Assembly: GCF_000262465.1 (NCBI RefSeq)
Contig: NZ_CM001489.1
Location: forward strand, 2,414,597-2,478,596
Reading direction: 5' to 3'
From: Frankia sp. QA3
GTDB lineage: Bacteria; Actinomycetota; Actinomycetes; Frankiales; Frankiaceae
DNA length: 64,000 nucleotides
Shown here: positions 26,591 to 35,131 of the stretch, piece after piece
How the letters are laid out: every line of letters starts with the position of its first letter
How positions within the stretch are numbered: the first letter of the stretch is position 1
Translations under genes and position numbers: made by a program
Notes under the pieces: generated by a model
What the model saw: the letters and a program-made list of their open reading frames with translations, nothing else
Databases searched by the model: none
Told to the model about the DNA's origin: nothing

Positions 26591-28171
26591 GTGACATCCC
26601 CTCCCCAGCCTCGCTTCGATCTCGAGGCGGAGATCGACTGGAACACCTGGCAGCCCGGGTCCGCGACGGGCGCGACGATGGCCCGCAACCTGGCACTGCT
26701 CATCGCGCAGGCCGTCGGCCTCGAGCCGGACTGGCCTCGGCGGGCGACCGCCCGCGGGTCGCTGCTCGCCTCGATCGAGGACCGCAAGCTCGATGTCCTC
26801 GCCGCGGCAGTCGTTGACGCGGTCGCCCGTGGCGACTCGACCCGGGCCCTCGAGCGGACTCTGCTCGAGGTGCTGGACCGAACGACCTGGGCGGATCTGG
26901 TCGCGACGACCGAGATGAACCGGGCGATGACCGCCGCCGCCCTGGACACCTACCAGCAGCAGGGCGTACCAGCGCGCGAATTCGTGATCAGTCCGGTGGA
27001 CACGATCATCGGCCCCGGCGGGAAGATCACCCAGACGGATCGAGTCTGCCCCCGGTGCCATCGGAACGCGGACGCCGGAGCGATCCCGCTTTCCGCCGAG
27101 TTCCCAAAGGGCGATCCCCCTGTGCATCCGGCGTGCCGGTGCACGGTGGTGCCCTCGTGGCCGGAGATCGCCAAGGCGTTCAACCCCCGGCAGGTCCGTG
27201 GGCCGGACGGCCGCTGGGTCGACATGCCCGGCGGCGATTCACACCGGGATGAGGCAGTCGGGAAGCCGCGGCCTACATCTCCCCGCGGGTCGGCGCCGTT
27301 CTGGCATCCTGCCCCGTCCTTCTGGGACGACCCGCGAGTGCAGGCGGTCAGACGAACGCTTGAGCGGCCTCCCGTCGACGATCCAGACGACATCGACGAC
27401 ATGGAGTTCGACCCGGACGATGAGGCCGCGTTCGAGTTCCAGGGGGACCACCCTCTCGATTACGCACGGGTTGTGCAATACGTTGCGATCGACAACACAA
27501 CCGAGGCCGCCCGGCAGGAGAGCCGCCCACATCTCACGTCGGACCAGTTCCGCGCCGAAATGCAAGCTTACGTCGAACAGCTTTTCGCCGGCGAAGAGGT
27601 CGCTGTTCGCGTCACGGGTGCGACCCTCCAGTCGATACTCGAAGAAGGGCGGCTGAAAAACCAGCACGAGACGGGAACCTCACTCGGCGCACTCGCCCCG
27701 GCAATGCGATCCCAATTTGAAGATCAGTGGTTCGGAACGACCCCCTCCGAATCCACCCTCGCACAGAGGCCCGTTTATGGCTACCTGATGGTCGATGGCG
27801 AACGCGCCGCCGGGTCCGTCCACCAGGATGCCCTGTCCGGCTACGACCGTCTCCAGATCGTGATGCGACCCGAGATCGTTGGACGTACCACGGCGATGGT
27901 GGGAGATTCGCTCGACCACGTTGACTACGGGCTGCCGAGCCCGCTAGCCGCGCCGGTCTGGCAGTCGGCATCGCCGGGGCTACTACCACCGGATCGGGAC
28001 TACTCGGATTCCGGCTTCCGCGAGCAGACCTACGTTGAAGCGCAGATCCACGGCGGCGTTCATCTCGATGACATCGACCGGGTTATACTGCCATCCGACC
28101 CGACGGCAAATCTCGCGGGCCGCTTGCAGGAACTAGGTATATCGTGGACGGTGAGGCGAGGTGATAGCTAA
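26591..28171 (+). CDS. Phage MuF/SPP1 gp7-like head protein with toxin-like carboxy-terminal domain
   Basis: A 526-residue protein in two parts. Residues 1-200 match phage minor head proteins of the MuF/gp7 type: helical TRALERTLLEVLDRTTWADLVATTEMNRAM, then RVCPRCHRNADAG and the hallmark PPVHPACRCTVVP. After an acidic linker, residues 300-526 form a separate domain with ATLQSILEEGRL, HETGTSLGAL, RPVYGYLMVDG, RTTAMVGDSLDHVDYG and YVEAQIHGGVHLDDIDRV. This resembles DUF3626-type domains and may be ADP-ribosyltransferase-like; that is an inference. MuF proteins with carboxy-terminal toxin domains are a known class of phage polymorphic toxins. GTG at 26591 follows GGAGGGG. The stop overlaps the next start. 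Confidence 0.75.
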   Translation: MTSPPQPRFDLEAEIDWNTWQPGSATGATMARNLALLIAQAVGLEPDWPRRATARGSLLASIEDRKLDVLAAAVVDAVARGDSTRALERTLLEVLDRTTWADLVATTEMNRAMTAAALDTYQQQGVPAREFVISPVDTIIGPGGKITQTDRVCPRCHRNADAGAIPLSAEFPKGDPPVHPACRCTVVPSWPEIAKAFNPRQVRGPDGRWVDMPGGDSHRDEAVGKPRPTSPRGSAPFWHPAPSFWDDPRVQAVRRTLERPPVDDPDDIDDMEFDPDDEAAFEFQGDHPLDYARVVQYVAIDNTTEAARQESRPHLTSDQFRAEMQAYVEQLFAGEEVAVRVTGATLQSILEEGRLKNQHETGTSLGALAPAMRSQFEDQWFGTTPSESTLAQRPVYGYLMVDGERAAGSVHQDALSGYDRLQIVMRPEIVGRTTAMVGDSLDHVDYGLPSPLAAPVWQSASPGLLPPDRDYSDSGFREQTYVEAQIHGGVHLDDIDRVILPSDPTANLAGRLQELGISWTVRRGDS

Positions 28172-28461
28172 TGGACGTTCGGGTACTGGCAGTACGGGAT
28201 GACGGGGCGCAGCTAGTCGCCGTCTCCGACGACGCCTACGCCGCAATGATTGTTCTGCCGGACGGGCAGACGCGGATCGTCGGCCGTCTGTCGGCACTCG
28301 CTCGGACAGGTTGGACGCCACCGCCGGCTGGAGTAGTCCCGATTCATGTACCCGACGACGCTGACCATCAGCTCGCCGCCGCCGAGACTCGGTTCACGCC
28401 GGGGCTGGTAAGCGGCCGTCGACCTCCTGTCTTTCCGCTCGCCGGCCGGAAGCAGCAGTAG
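28171..28461 (+). CDS. Small protein coupled to the MuF-type gene; candidate immunity protein
   Basis: A 96-residue protein of unknown family. It starts MDVRVLAVRDDGAQLVAVSDDAY, a compact beta-rich pattern, and ends in a Pro/Arg-rich tail. Its ATG shares one base with the TAA of the upstream gene (TAATG), so the two are translationally coupled. Position, size and coupling match immunity genes of polymorphic toxins, but the sequence itself gives no direct evidence of that function. It could equally be a structural phage protein. Confidence 0.6.
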   Translation: MDVRVLAVRDDGAQLVAVSDDAYAAMIVLPDGQTRIVGRLSALARTGWTPPPAGVVPIHVPDDADHQLAAAETRFTPGLVSGRRPPVFPLAGRKQQ

Positions 28462-28499
28462 CCCCTCCCTCTATCGAACCTAGTACTGCAGTCACAGTG

Positions 28500-29030
28500 G
28501 TCTTTATGTGGCCGCGGCCGGCCTGACGATCCGCTGGGCGGCCCGGATCCTGGTCTGGAAGTGGTGATAGCGGGCGCGTGCCTGGTGGCCGCGACGCCAG
28601 TCCGACCACCAGGTGATCACGGCCGGTGGGACGGCGGCCTGGCGGATCAGGATCTGCTGGGGCCGGTTGTCCAGGCCGGCGCGGTCGATCGTGTCGACCA
28701 GCGCCCAGTCGTACAGCCGGGGTCCTTGCGAACCATCCGCGCAGGAACATGTCTGCCAGGCCCGGGCGGGGACCTTCCCGGCGAGGACGTCGACGCGGCG
28801 ACGGCCGTGGGCACAGGGGTGTCCTTCTTGACGGCGAGAACATAGCCGATCCGGTGTTCTTCCAGCCAGTCACGGAGCTCGGGGTCCACGCCGTACGCCT
28901 CGTCGCCGGCGACCCGGCCGAGCTCCCGGTGCGTCACCCAGAACCGGCGGACCATGTCCAGGGCCAGCAGCGGCTTGGTCGCGAAACCGCAATAACCTCC
29001 CGCTGTAATCTCGCTGGTCTTCGTCCCAGG
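28500..29030 (-). pseudogene. IS701-type transposase remnant
   Basis: The minus strand reads CGFATKPLLALDMVRRFW, VTHRELGRVAGDEAYGVDPE and GYVLAVKKDT. After a frameshift it reads LAGKVPARAWQTCS, QGPRLYDWALVDTIDRAGL and PQQILIRQAAVPPAVITWW. The AGDEAYG motif carries the second acidic catalytic residue. The amino-terminal half is not recognisable upstream and the last part (ARARYHHFQTRIRAAQ) ends at a stop near 28505. No terminal repeats were identified. Confidence 0.7.
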
Positions 29031-29035
29031 CGAGT

Positions 29036-29607
29036 CCGGTGTTGTCGTTGGTGGCGGCCCCCACGACGTGACGGCTAGCCCGCGTCCCGAGTGGCCCCGG
29101 GGCAGGACTGGCGGTCCCGCCCAAGCTCAACGACCGCTCCGGGCTGCACGGACCGACTCTCGACCGCTAACGTGATCTCTTCCCGTACGTCGATCACCCG
29201 CGGATGAGGCCCGGACAAGCGCGTTGGCCTCGGCCTGGCCGTCGCCGGCCCTTTCCAGGTAGCCGGCACGGCCAGCGCACCGGGGCGTCCTCGACACCAT
29301 CGGACACGATCCCCTTAGTTGGCACGCGGCACCGGGTCGTGTCGCGCTCCGGGGCTGCCAGCCCGGTCACCGCGGGTTCGCCACCGGTCCGGGATCAGGA
29401 GACATATCCGGCTGTGCGTCCGCAGCAGGTCCTTCACCGTTGGCCCGCGCTACGGGCAATGGCACCTGTGTGGGCTTGACTTCGTCATCGCGGTAGGGAG
29501 TGCGCCACACGGGTGAGTGAACAGCGTTGACATAGCCGCGGCCGCTCTGCGACGCTGCAGCTCCCACAGCTGGCGAGGCCCGAGGGCGACGAAGGCGGAG
29601 CTGTCTC
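29036..29607. other. Gap without a recognised gene
   Basis: Both strands were read and nothing convincing was found. The left part may be further debris of the IS701-type element. The right part should contain the promoter of the esterase gene at 29608. Confidence 0.4.
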
Positions 29608-31740
29608 ATGAGCGCGATCGATCTGTCCGGGTACGAGGTCACCGACTCCTTCTTCGGGGCGCCGTTCATCGCGGTGGACGAGGAGCGTGAGCGTCCGTCG
29701 CCCCATCGTTTTGTGCAAGGAGGATTCGGGGGTACCGATACGGAGTTCGCCTTTTACTTCCCCCCCGCCCAGTACTACACGGGCCGCATGTTCCAGCCGT
29801 TGGAGGGCGGCAACGGCGGCCATGCGGTCACCTTCGGTGGAGGAATTCTCGGCGAGATGTTCCAACGCATCGCCATGAGTGCTCGGCTGGGTGGTTACAT
29901 GGTCGAGTCGAATCAGGGCCACCAGGGTGACGACTATGACCCGAAGGCCGGACAGGACCCGACGCTCTACGGTCACCGGGCCAGTGCCGAGTCCGCGCGA
30001 TTATCCAAGTACGTCGCCACCCAGGTCTACGGCGGCGCCCCTCATCACAGCTACGTGTGGGGAGGCAGCGGCGGCGGGCGGCGCTCCCCGCTCTGCCTGG
30101 AGAACGCGCCCGGCGTGTGGGACGGGTGCATGCCGTCGACCAGCGGCGGCGAGATCGCCGAGCCCGGCAACACCGAGCGGGTCAAGGCCGGCAGCATCAT
30201 GTCGTTCGGCCAGATGTTCAACGTCCAACGGCTGCTCGGTCGCGACAAGATCATCGCTTTGGCGGACCGGATGGCGCCGGGCGGCAGCGGCGACCCGTTC
30301 GAGGGGCTCGGCACGCACGAGCGCGAGGAACTGGCGTCGCTGTACCGGCAGGGGTTCGCCCGCGGCAACGAGTTCATGATCAGTGAGCCGATGGGCCAGA
30401 TGTGGCTGTGGACCTCCCTGGCCGACGAGCTGTACCGCGACGACCCGGACTACTTCGCGAACTTCTGGACGAAGCCGGGCTACGTCGGGCACGACGCACC
30501 CGAACTGGTCGAGGGCGACCTGATCCACCAGACGGGACGGGTCGTGCGCACGCTGTCGGCCCGCGACCTGAACGAGTCGTCCGACTTCGCCGGACCCGAG
30601 TTCCAGACCATGCGGATCCTGGCGGCGATCGTCGGCGCGGGCGGCGAGGCGTACGACTTCCCCTACGCCGTCGAGATCGAGGGGCTCGACGGCGGCTATC
30701 GCGTCGGGACCGGCGTGAAGATCCTGACCGGGAAGGCCGCCGGGCGGTCGCTGTACGCCACCGGCGCGGCCGGCGACGTCTTCGCCTGTGACGGGCAGGG
30801 CGACGCGAACGTCCTGCGGTTCAAAGGTGTCGGGCCGGGCGATGAGGTGCTCGTCGACAACCGCAGGTTCCTCGCCTACTGCTACTTCGCCCGCCATCAC
30901 GTCACCGACGACCCCGCGTTCGCGCACCTGCTGGTCGACGACCGGCCGATCTATCCGCAGCACCCCGTGCCGCGGATGTCCTCGCTGATGGGTGTCTGCT
31001 ACTCGGGCCAGTACGAGGGCAAGGTGCTCTGGATCCACCACACGCACGACTCGTCGGTCTGGCCCGCGTGGGGCACGCTGTACCACCGGGCCGTGCGCCA
31101 GGCCCAGGGCGAATCGGGCGCGAGGCAGAACTTCCGGATCCGCTGGACCGAGTATGCCGAGCACGGCCCGTACGGCATGGTCCCGCCGGAACCGAACCGC
31201 GTGGCCGCGACCCGGCTCATCGACTTTCGTGGCATCACCGAGCAGTCGATGATCGACCTGATCGACTGGGTGGAGAACGGCGTCGAGCCGAGCGGGACCA
31301 ACTACACCTTCGCCGACGGCCGGGTGCACCTGCCGTCGAGCGCGGCCGAGCGGGGCGGCATCCAGCCGGTCGCGTCGGCCACGGCGAACGGCGGGTCCCG
31401 GGCCGACGTCGGTGTGGGGGAACCGGTGACCCTGACCGTCACCGCCGCCGTCCCGCCGGGCGCCGGAAGGATCATCTCGATCGAGTGGGACTTCGACGGC
31501 ACCGGAACCTATCCGTTCCGCCATGAGGAGATCGACGGCAGTGCCGCCGAGCTGAGCGTCTCGACCACGCATGCCTACGACCGTCCGGGGACGTACTTCG
31601 CCACCGCGCGCGTGACCTCCCACCGCGCGGGCGACGTGCAGGCCGAACTGTGTCGGATCGAGACGATCGCCCAGGCCCGCACCGTCGTTGCCGGGGCCGC
31701 CGTTGCCGGGGTTGCCGCCGTTGCCGGGGCGGGGGTCTGA
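29608..31740 (+). CDS. Tannase/feruloyl-esterase-like alpha/beta hydrolase with carboxy-terminal PKD domain
   Basis: A 710-residue protein. The nucleophile elbow is YVWGGSGGGRRSPLCLENAPGVWDGCMP near residue 150, corresponding to the G-x-S-x-G of tannase-like esterases. A likely catalytic His region is LWIHHTHDSSVWPAWG near 480. Residues 600-685 form a PKD-like beta-sandwich (IISIEWDFDGTG, HAYDRPGTYFATARVTS). There is no evident signal peptide, which is odd for a PKD protein. The tail is Ala/Val/Gly-rich. The ATG at 29608 has GGCGGAG upstream. The following SDR gene starts two bases after its stop, so the two enzymes are coupled. Substrate unknown. Confidence 0.7.
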   Translation: MSAIDLSGYEVTDSFFGAPFIAVDEERERPSPHRFVQGGFGGTDTEFAFYFPPAQYYTGRMFQPLEGGNGGHAVTFGGGILGEMFQRIAMSARLGGYMVESNQGHQGDDYDPKAGQDPTLYGHRASAESARLSKYVATQVYGGAPHHSYVWGGSGGGRRSPLCLENAPGVWDGCMPSTSGGEIAEPGNTERVKAGSIMSFGQMFNVQRLLGRDKIIALADRMAPGGSGDPFEGLGTHEREELASLYRQGFARGNEFMISEPMGQMWLWTSLADELYRDDPDYFANFWTKPGYVGHDAPELVEGDLIHQTGRVVRTLSARDLNESSDFAGPEFQTMRILAAIVGAGGEAYDFPYAVEIEGLDGGYRVGTGVKILTGKAAGRSLYATGAAGDVFACDGQGDANVLRFKGVGPGDEVLVDNRRFLAYCYFARHHVTDDPAFAHLLVDDRPIYPQHPVPRMSSLMGVCYSGQYEGKVLWIHHTHDSSVWPAWGTLYHRAVRQAQGESGARQNFRIRWTEYAEHGPYGMVPPEPNRVAATRLIDFRGITEQSMIDLIDWVENGVEPSGTNYTFADGRVHLPSSAAERGGIQPVASATANGGSRADVGVGEPVTLTVTAAVPPGAGRIISIEWDFDGTGTYPFRHEEIDGSAAELSVSTTHAYDRPGTYFATARVTSHRAGDVQAELCRIETIAQARTVVAGAAVAGVAAVAGAGV

Positions 31741-31742
31741 GG

Positions 31743-32516
31743 ATGGCGGGTTCGCTGGACGGCAAGGTCGTACTGATCACGGGTACCGGGAGCGGCATGG
31801 GCCGGGCCGGGGCGCTACGGTTCGCCGGCGCGGGCGCCACCGTCGTCGGATGCGACCTGAACGCCGAGGGCAATGCCGAGACCGAGGCCATGGTCGCCGC
31901 GGCCGGCGGTCGGATGCTCGGCATGGCGCCGGTCGACCTCGGCGACTACGCCGCGTGCGAGAGCTGGGTCGACCAGGCCGTGCGGGCCCACGGTCGCATC
32001 GATGTGCTGTGGAACAACGCTTCGGCGTGCGTGTTCGCCACCATCGACTCGATGACGGTCGAGCAGTGGGACTTCTCGATCCGCAACGAGCTGAGCATCG
32101 TCTTTCTCGTGACCAAGGCGGCCTGGCGGCACCTGACCGCGAGCGCCGGCGCGGGCGCGAGACCGGTAGTGATCAACACGGCGTCGGTGGCCGGGCACGG
32201 CGGTGGTCCGGGCGGGATCGCGCATTCGGCGACCAAGGCCGCCGTCCTGGCGATGACGCACGTCATCGCGGCCGAGGGTGCGCCGTACGGTATCCGCGCC
32301 GTCAGCATCAGCCCGGGCGCGATGGACACCCCAGGTTCGGCCGAGCAGCTCGCCCTGCCTGGCGCCCGGGAGGCGCTGCTGAGCCTCTCGCTCGTCCCCC
32401 GGCTCGGTGATCCGGACGAGGTCGCGCGGGCCGCGGTCTTCCTCGCCTCCGACGACGCCTCCTTCATCACCGGCGCCGACCTGCTCGTCGACGGCGGCCT
32501 GACCAACCACGGCTGA
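31743..32516 (+). CDS. SDR-family oxidoreductase with His in place of the catalytic Tyr
   Basis: A 257-residue Rossmann-fold protein. The cofactor loop is TGTGSGMGRA (residue 13 on), acidic CDLNAEG suggests NAD(H), and WNNAS replaces the NNAG motif. The active-site region reads VINTASVAGHGGGPGGIAHSATKAAV: the serine is present and the lysine is present, but His stands where the catalytic Tyr should be. The end motif is ASFITGADLLVDGG. It is two bases downstream of the esterase gene, hence one transcriptional unit. The reaction may be altered or lost. Confidence 0.85.
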   Translation: MAGSLDGKVVLITGTGSGMGRAGALRFAGAGATVVGCDLNAEGNAETEAMVAAAGGRMLGMAPVDLGDYAACESWVDQAVRAHGRIDVLWNNASACVFATIDSMTVEQWDFSIRNELSIVFLVTKAAWRHLTASAGAGARPVVINTASVAGHGGGPGGIAHSATKAAVLAMTHVIAAEGAPYGIRAVSISPGAMDTPGSAEQLALPGAREALLSLSLVPRLGDPDEVARAAVFLASDDASFITGADLLVDGGLTNHG

Positions 32517-32689
32517 GGTCCGGGCGGGCGGCGGTCGGCTCGTCCTCCCCCACCCGCCGGCTGTCCGGGCCGAACCTCGGGTGGCATGGCGGATTCGATC
32601 GCGGCGGTGCGTGGCGCAGGTCCCGGCTGTCCGGCCGGGTGTTCAGGCGCCGAGACAACGCGACGACCGCGCTCCGCTGGTTCGCAGGG

Positions 32690-33190
32690 ATCAGGAGCAG
32701 TGCGCGGGCATCGAGATCGTGGACGGGATGGTCGTCGTGAGCCCGAGCGCGTCCAAGCGTCGCAACCGGCTGGTCAAGATCCTCGCGGTCACGTTGGCGG
32801 CTGCCTTCGGTGCCATGGCAGCGCAGGGCGTGTCCGGACGGATCTACAGCCCGCCGAACTCGGTAACCGGCTCCTTGCCCTCTGGGTACCCGAGCTCATC
32901 CTCGTGCGGCCCTGGCAGGTCCTGTCCTCCCTGCACCTGTCCATCCGTGACGCTCGGGAATGGGACGCTCGGGAATGGGACGCTCGGGAATGGGACGGGC
33001 GGGAATGGGACGGGCGGGAATGGGACGGGCGGGAATGGGACGGGCGGCGGGCAACCCGGCTGCGCGGGGTGCCGCGCGACGGCAAGCTCCACCTGTTCCG
33101 TCACCTCCACCGCCTTCCCGAAGCAGACACCTACGACTTCGTCGTCGAGGGCACCACCGGTCTGCTGCTGGAACTGGCCGCCTGGTCCGA
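32690..33190 (+). pseudogene. Uma2-type nuclease-fold remnant, frameshifted
   Basis: One frame gives QEQCAGIEIVDGMVVVSPSA and SKRRNRLVKILA, typical of Uma2-family proteins. A second frame continues RVRTDLQPAELGNRLLALWVPELILVRPW. The middle is replaced by a run of 15-nt tandem repeats, and a piece resembling a family end, EADTYDFVVEGTTGLLLELAAW, follows near 33120-33185. No single frame covers the whole, so the gene is broken. Confidence 0.5.
32950..33047 (+). repeat. 15-nt tandem repeat array
   Basis: Three copies of ACGCTCGGGAATGGG, then three of ACGGGCGGGAATGGG and a partial copy. Because 15 nt keeps frame, all three frames encode five-residue repeats (AREWD/GREWD, LGNGT/GGNGT and MGRSG/MGRAG). 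It interrupts the Uma2 remnant. Confidence 0.9.
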
Positions 33191-33265
33191 CGAGCGAGAG
33201 ATCGAACGGGCCACCCCGCGCAACCCGCAGCTCGGTGGCCCGCTCGACCCGGCCCGCTTGACCCG

Positions 33266-33694
33266 GCCCGCTTCGACCCGGACACGGTCGGCACGGTCGA
33301 CAAGACCGAACCAGCCTTCCCCGAGGCCCGGCCACTGGCCGCGCTGGCTGGCGAGACGGACTTCACCGTGCTCAGCCCCCGCGGCGAGGCCTACTCCGGC
33401 TTCGTCGAACCTGACGAGGACGGGGTCGCCGTGATGGCGCACCCCGCCGCAGGACACCCATCCCACCGTCTCCTGTCGTTCATCCAGTCACGGGGAGCGA
33501 GGATCGCGGACCCCGCCGAGTGGGACGCGATCGAGTTGCCGGACGGCACCCCCGCCCGCTGGTGGTCGCCCGACAACGACCCCGAGCAGGGCCACCTACG
33601 GTTCCAACGGGCCGGCACCCAGATCTGGATCCAGGGCCGCGGCCACCAGGATCTACGCGATCTGGCCGTCAGCCTCGAGCCGATCAGACCGTGA
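33266..33694 (+). pseudogene. Hypothetical protein fragment without a start
   Basis: About 142 codons of a protein-like sequence (VDKTEPAFPEARPLAALAGE, DFTVLSPRGEAYSGFVEPDE, GTQIWIQGRGHQDLRDLAVS) ending at a normal stop. No suitable start lies in frame, and the upstream sequence belongs to the Uma2 remnant in another frame, so its beginning is lost. The closing LRDLAVSLEPI resembles the ends of small actinobacterial proteins with beta-rich domains. Function unknown. Confidence 0.4.
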
Positions 33695-33761
33695 ACCCAC
33701 GGCGCACCGTCCCGCCACCGCCTGCGAGCACCGACAGGGCCCGTGTTGCGGTGACGGTGTG

Positions 33762-33834
33762 GGTCGGGTCTGGGCGGGGGTCGGGTCTGGGCGGGGGTCG
33801 GGTCTGGGCGGGGGTCGGGTCTGGGCGGGGGTCG
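33762..33834. repeat. 17-nt tandem repeat array
   Basis: Four exact copies of GGTCGGGTCTGGGCGGG (33762-33829) plus a partial copy. Non-coding as far as can be seen; it lies between the hypothetical fragment and the DUF222 remnant. Confidence 0.9.
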
Positions 33835-33879
33835 ACGCGGGCCGGGGATCGACCCGGACGCGGAACACCATGATCGATC

Positions 33880-34032
33880 GGGCTACGTGCCGCCCGGCAA
33901 TATCTGGCCACCGCCCACGCCGTGGAACAGCCCCCCGCGATCCGGGCGGCGTGCGCCGCCGGCACCCTGCCCCACGCCAAGGTCCCAGCGGTCACCCGGG
34001 TCACCGCGACCGCCCACGTCCAGACAGATCAA
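33880..34032 (+). pseudogene. DUF222 (13E12 repeat) fragment
   Basis: Frame 33880 reads GLRAARQYLATAHAVEQPPA then IRAACAAGTLPHAKVPAVTR, matching the helical DUF222 domain that precedes an HNH nuclease in many actinobacterial proteins. Only about 50 codons remain; the HNH part is absent. Confidence 0.55.
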
Positions 34033-34147
34033 CACCCGCCGCCACCGGGACCGACCCGGGAACCATCATCATGAACCATCAACCGACACCACGCATTGAA
34101 GATCGGTAGCTCACCGGACGCGGGTACACCTGCCGGCGGACAGCGGC

Positions 34148-35011
34148 TTACAGGTCGCCGTAGAGCGGCTCGTCGGCGATGAGGATGCGCTCCAGCAGGC
34201 GCGGCGTCGTTCCGTAGTTGCGAACCGCGTAGTGCACGGTGGCCCGGTTGTCCCAGAACGCGACCGAGCCCGGACGCCACGAAAAGCGCACCTGGTTCTC
34301 CGGCTTGCGGTACTGGTCGATGACCGCGGTCAGCAGCTCCCTGCTTTCGGCGCGGTCGAGCCCGATGATCGTCGGGCGCTGGGTGAAGTTCACCCACGCG
34401 ATCTTCTCGCCGGTCTCCCGGTGGATCCGGACGACCGGATGTGCGACCACCGGATAGTCGTGCCCGGAGGCGGCCAGCGCGGCACGAAAGTCGTGGGTGA
34501 CGTGGCGGCCTTCGAGCCGCTCCTTCACCTCGTCGGACAGACCCTGGTACGCCAGCGCGGCGTCGACCCAGATGGTGTCCCCACCGACCTCGGGCAGGTG
34601 CACCGCCCGTAGCACCGCACCCCAGGTCGGAACGAGCCGCCAGCTCGTGTCGGTGTGGTATGGGTCCCAGACGTCGTCACCGGCCTGCGGGGTGTGGACC
34701 TTCGCGTACTTCTCGAAGTCGTCGGAGGAGATGCGGTGGATGGCGGCGGCGCGGGGATCGGCCTTCGCGGCACCCGGGTGCGTGTAGAGGGGACCGAACT
34801 GCCGGGCGAAGGCCTCGTGCCCTTCCTGGGTCAGGTCCTGATTGCGGAAGAACACAACCTTGTACTTCAGCAGGGTCGCCCTGATCTCGTCACGCACCGC
34901 GGGCGGCAGCGGCTGGCCGAGATCGACGCCGTCGATCTCCGCGCCGATGGTGGGTTGCAGCGGCCGGACGGTCAGCGGCGATTGGACGGGTGCCTCCACG
35001 ACAGTGGTCAC
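34148..35011 (-). CDS. TauD/TfdA-family Fe(II)/2-oxoglutarate dioxygenase
   Basis: A 287-residue cupin-fold dioxygenase. Iron ligands are seen in the HxD motif YHTDTSW (near residue 118) and the distal His in ATVHYAVRNYG. The 2-oxoglutarate contact Arg is in PRLLERI near the end. FFRNQDLTQEGHEAFARQFG is the family opening. Members hydroxylate taurine, alkyl sulfates, herbicides and related acids, releasing sulfite or an aldehyde. GTG/ATG: the ATG at 35011 is used, with GGGACAG upstream. It is downstream of the SDR gene at 35131, separated by a repeat array of about 110 nt. A role in organosulfur use is possible but not shown. Confidence 0.88.
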   Translation of the reverse strand: MTTVVEAPVQSPLTVRPLQPTIGAEIDGVDLGQPLPPAVRDEIRATLLKYKVVFFRNQDLTQEGHEAFARQFGPLYTHPGAAKADPRAAAIHRISSDDFEKYAKVHTPQAGDDVWDPYHTDTSWRLVPTWGAVLRAVHLPEVGGDTIWVDAALAYQGLSDEVKERLEGRHVTHDFRAALAASGHDYPVVAHPVVRIHRETGEKIAWVNFTQRPTIIGLDRAESRELLTAVIDQYRKPENQVRFSWRPGSVAFWDNRATVHYAVRNYGTTPRLLERILIADEPLYGDL

Positions 35012-35023
35012 TGTCTGTCCCTT

Positions 35024-35131
35024 CGGTCGGGTAACGCAGATCGGTCGGGTAACGCAGATCGGTCGGGTAACGCAGATCGGTCGGGTGATGCCGATCAGTC
35101 GGATGATGCCGATCAGTCGGGTAATGCAGGT
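35024..35131. repeat. 18-nt tandem repeat between SDR and dioxygenase genes
   Basis: Six head-to-tail units of 18 nt, three exact (CGGTCGGGTAACGCAGAT) and three diverged. The array fills the space between the SDR stop (35131) and the dioxygenase start (35011), so it sits in the probable messenger RNA leader. Confidence 0.9.

Noticed and set aside
26591-28171. An inducible prophage
   Set aside because: Only the MuF-type gene and two small neighbours are phage-like; no integrase, terminase, portal or tail genes are present.
30001-31623. A 540-codon minus-strand frame opposite the tannase-like gene
   Set aside because: Low-complexity Arg/Asp/Val-rich translation without homology, fully explained as a shadow of the plus-strand gene.
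32950-33047. 15-nt repeats considered as a CRISPR array or iterons
   Set aside because: No spacers and no replication gene; units drift gradually, as expected of slippage.
35024-35131. Tandem repeats considered as a CRISPR array
   Set aside because: Units follow each other with no spacers, and no cas gene is nearby.
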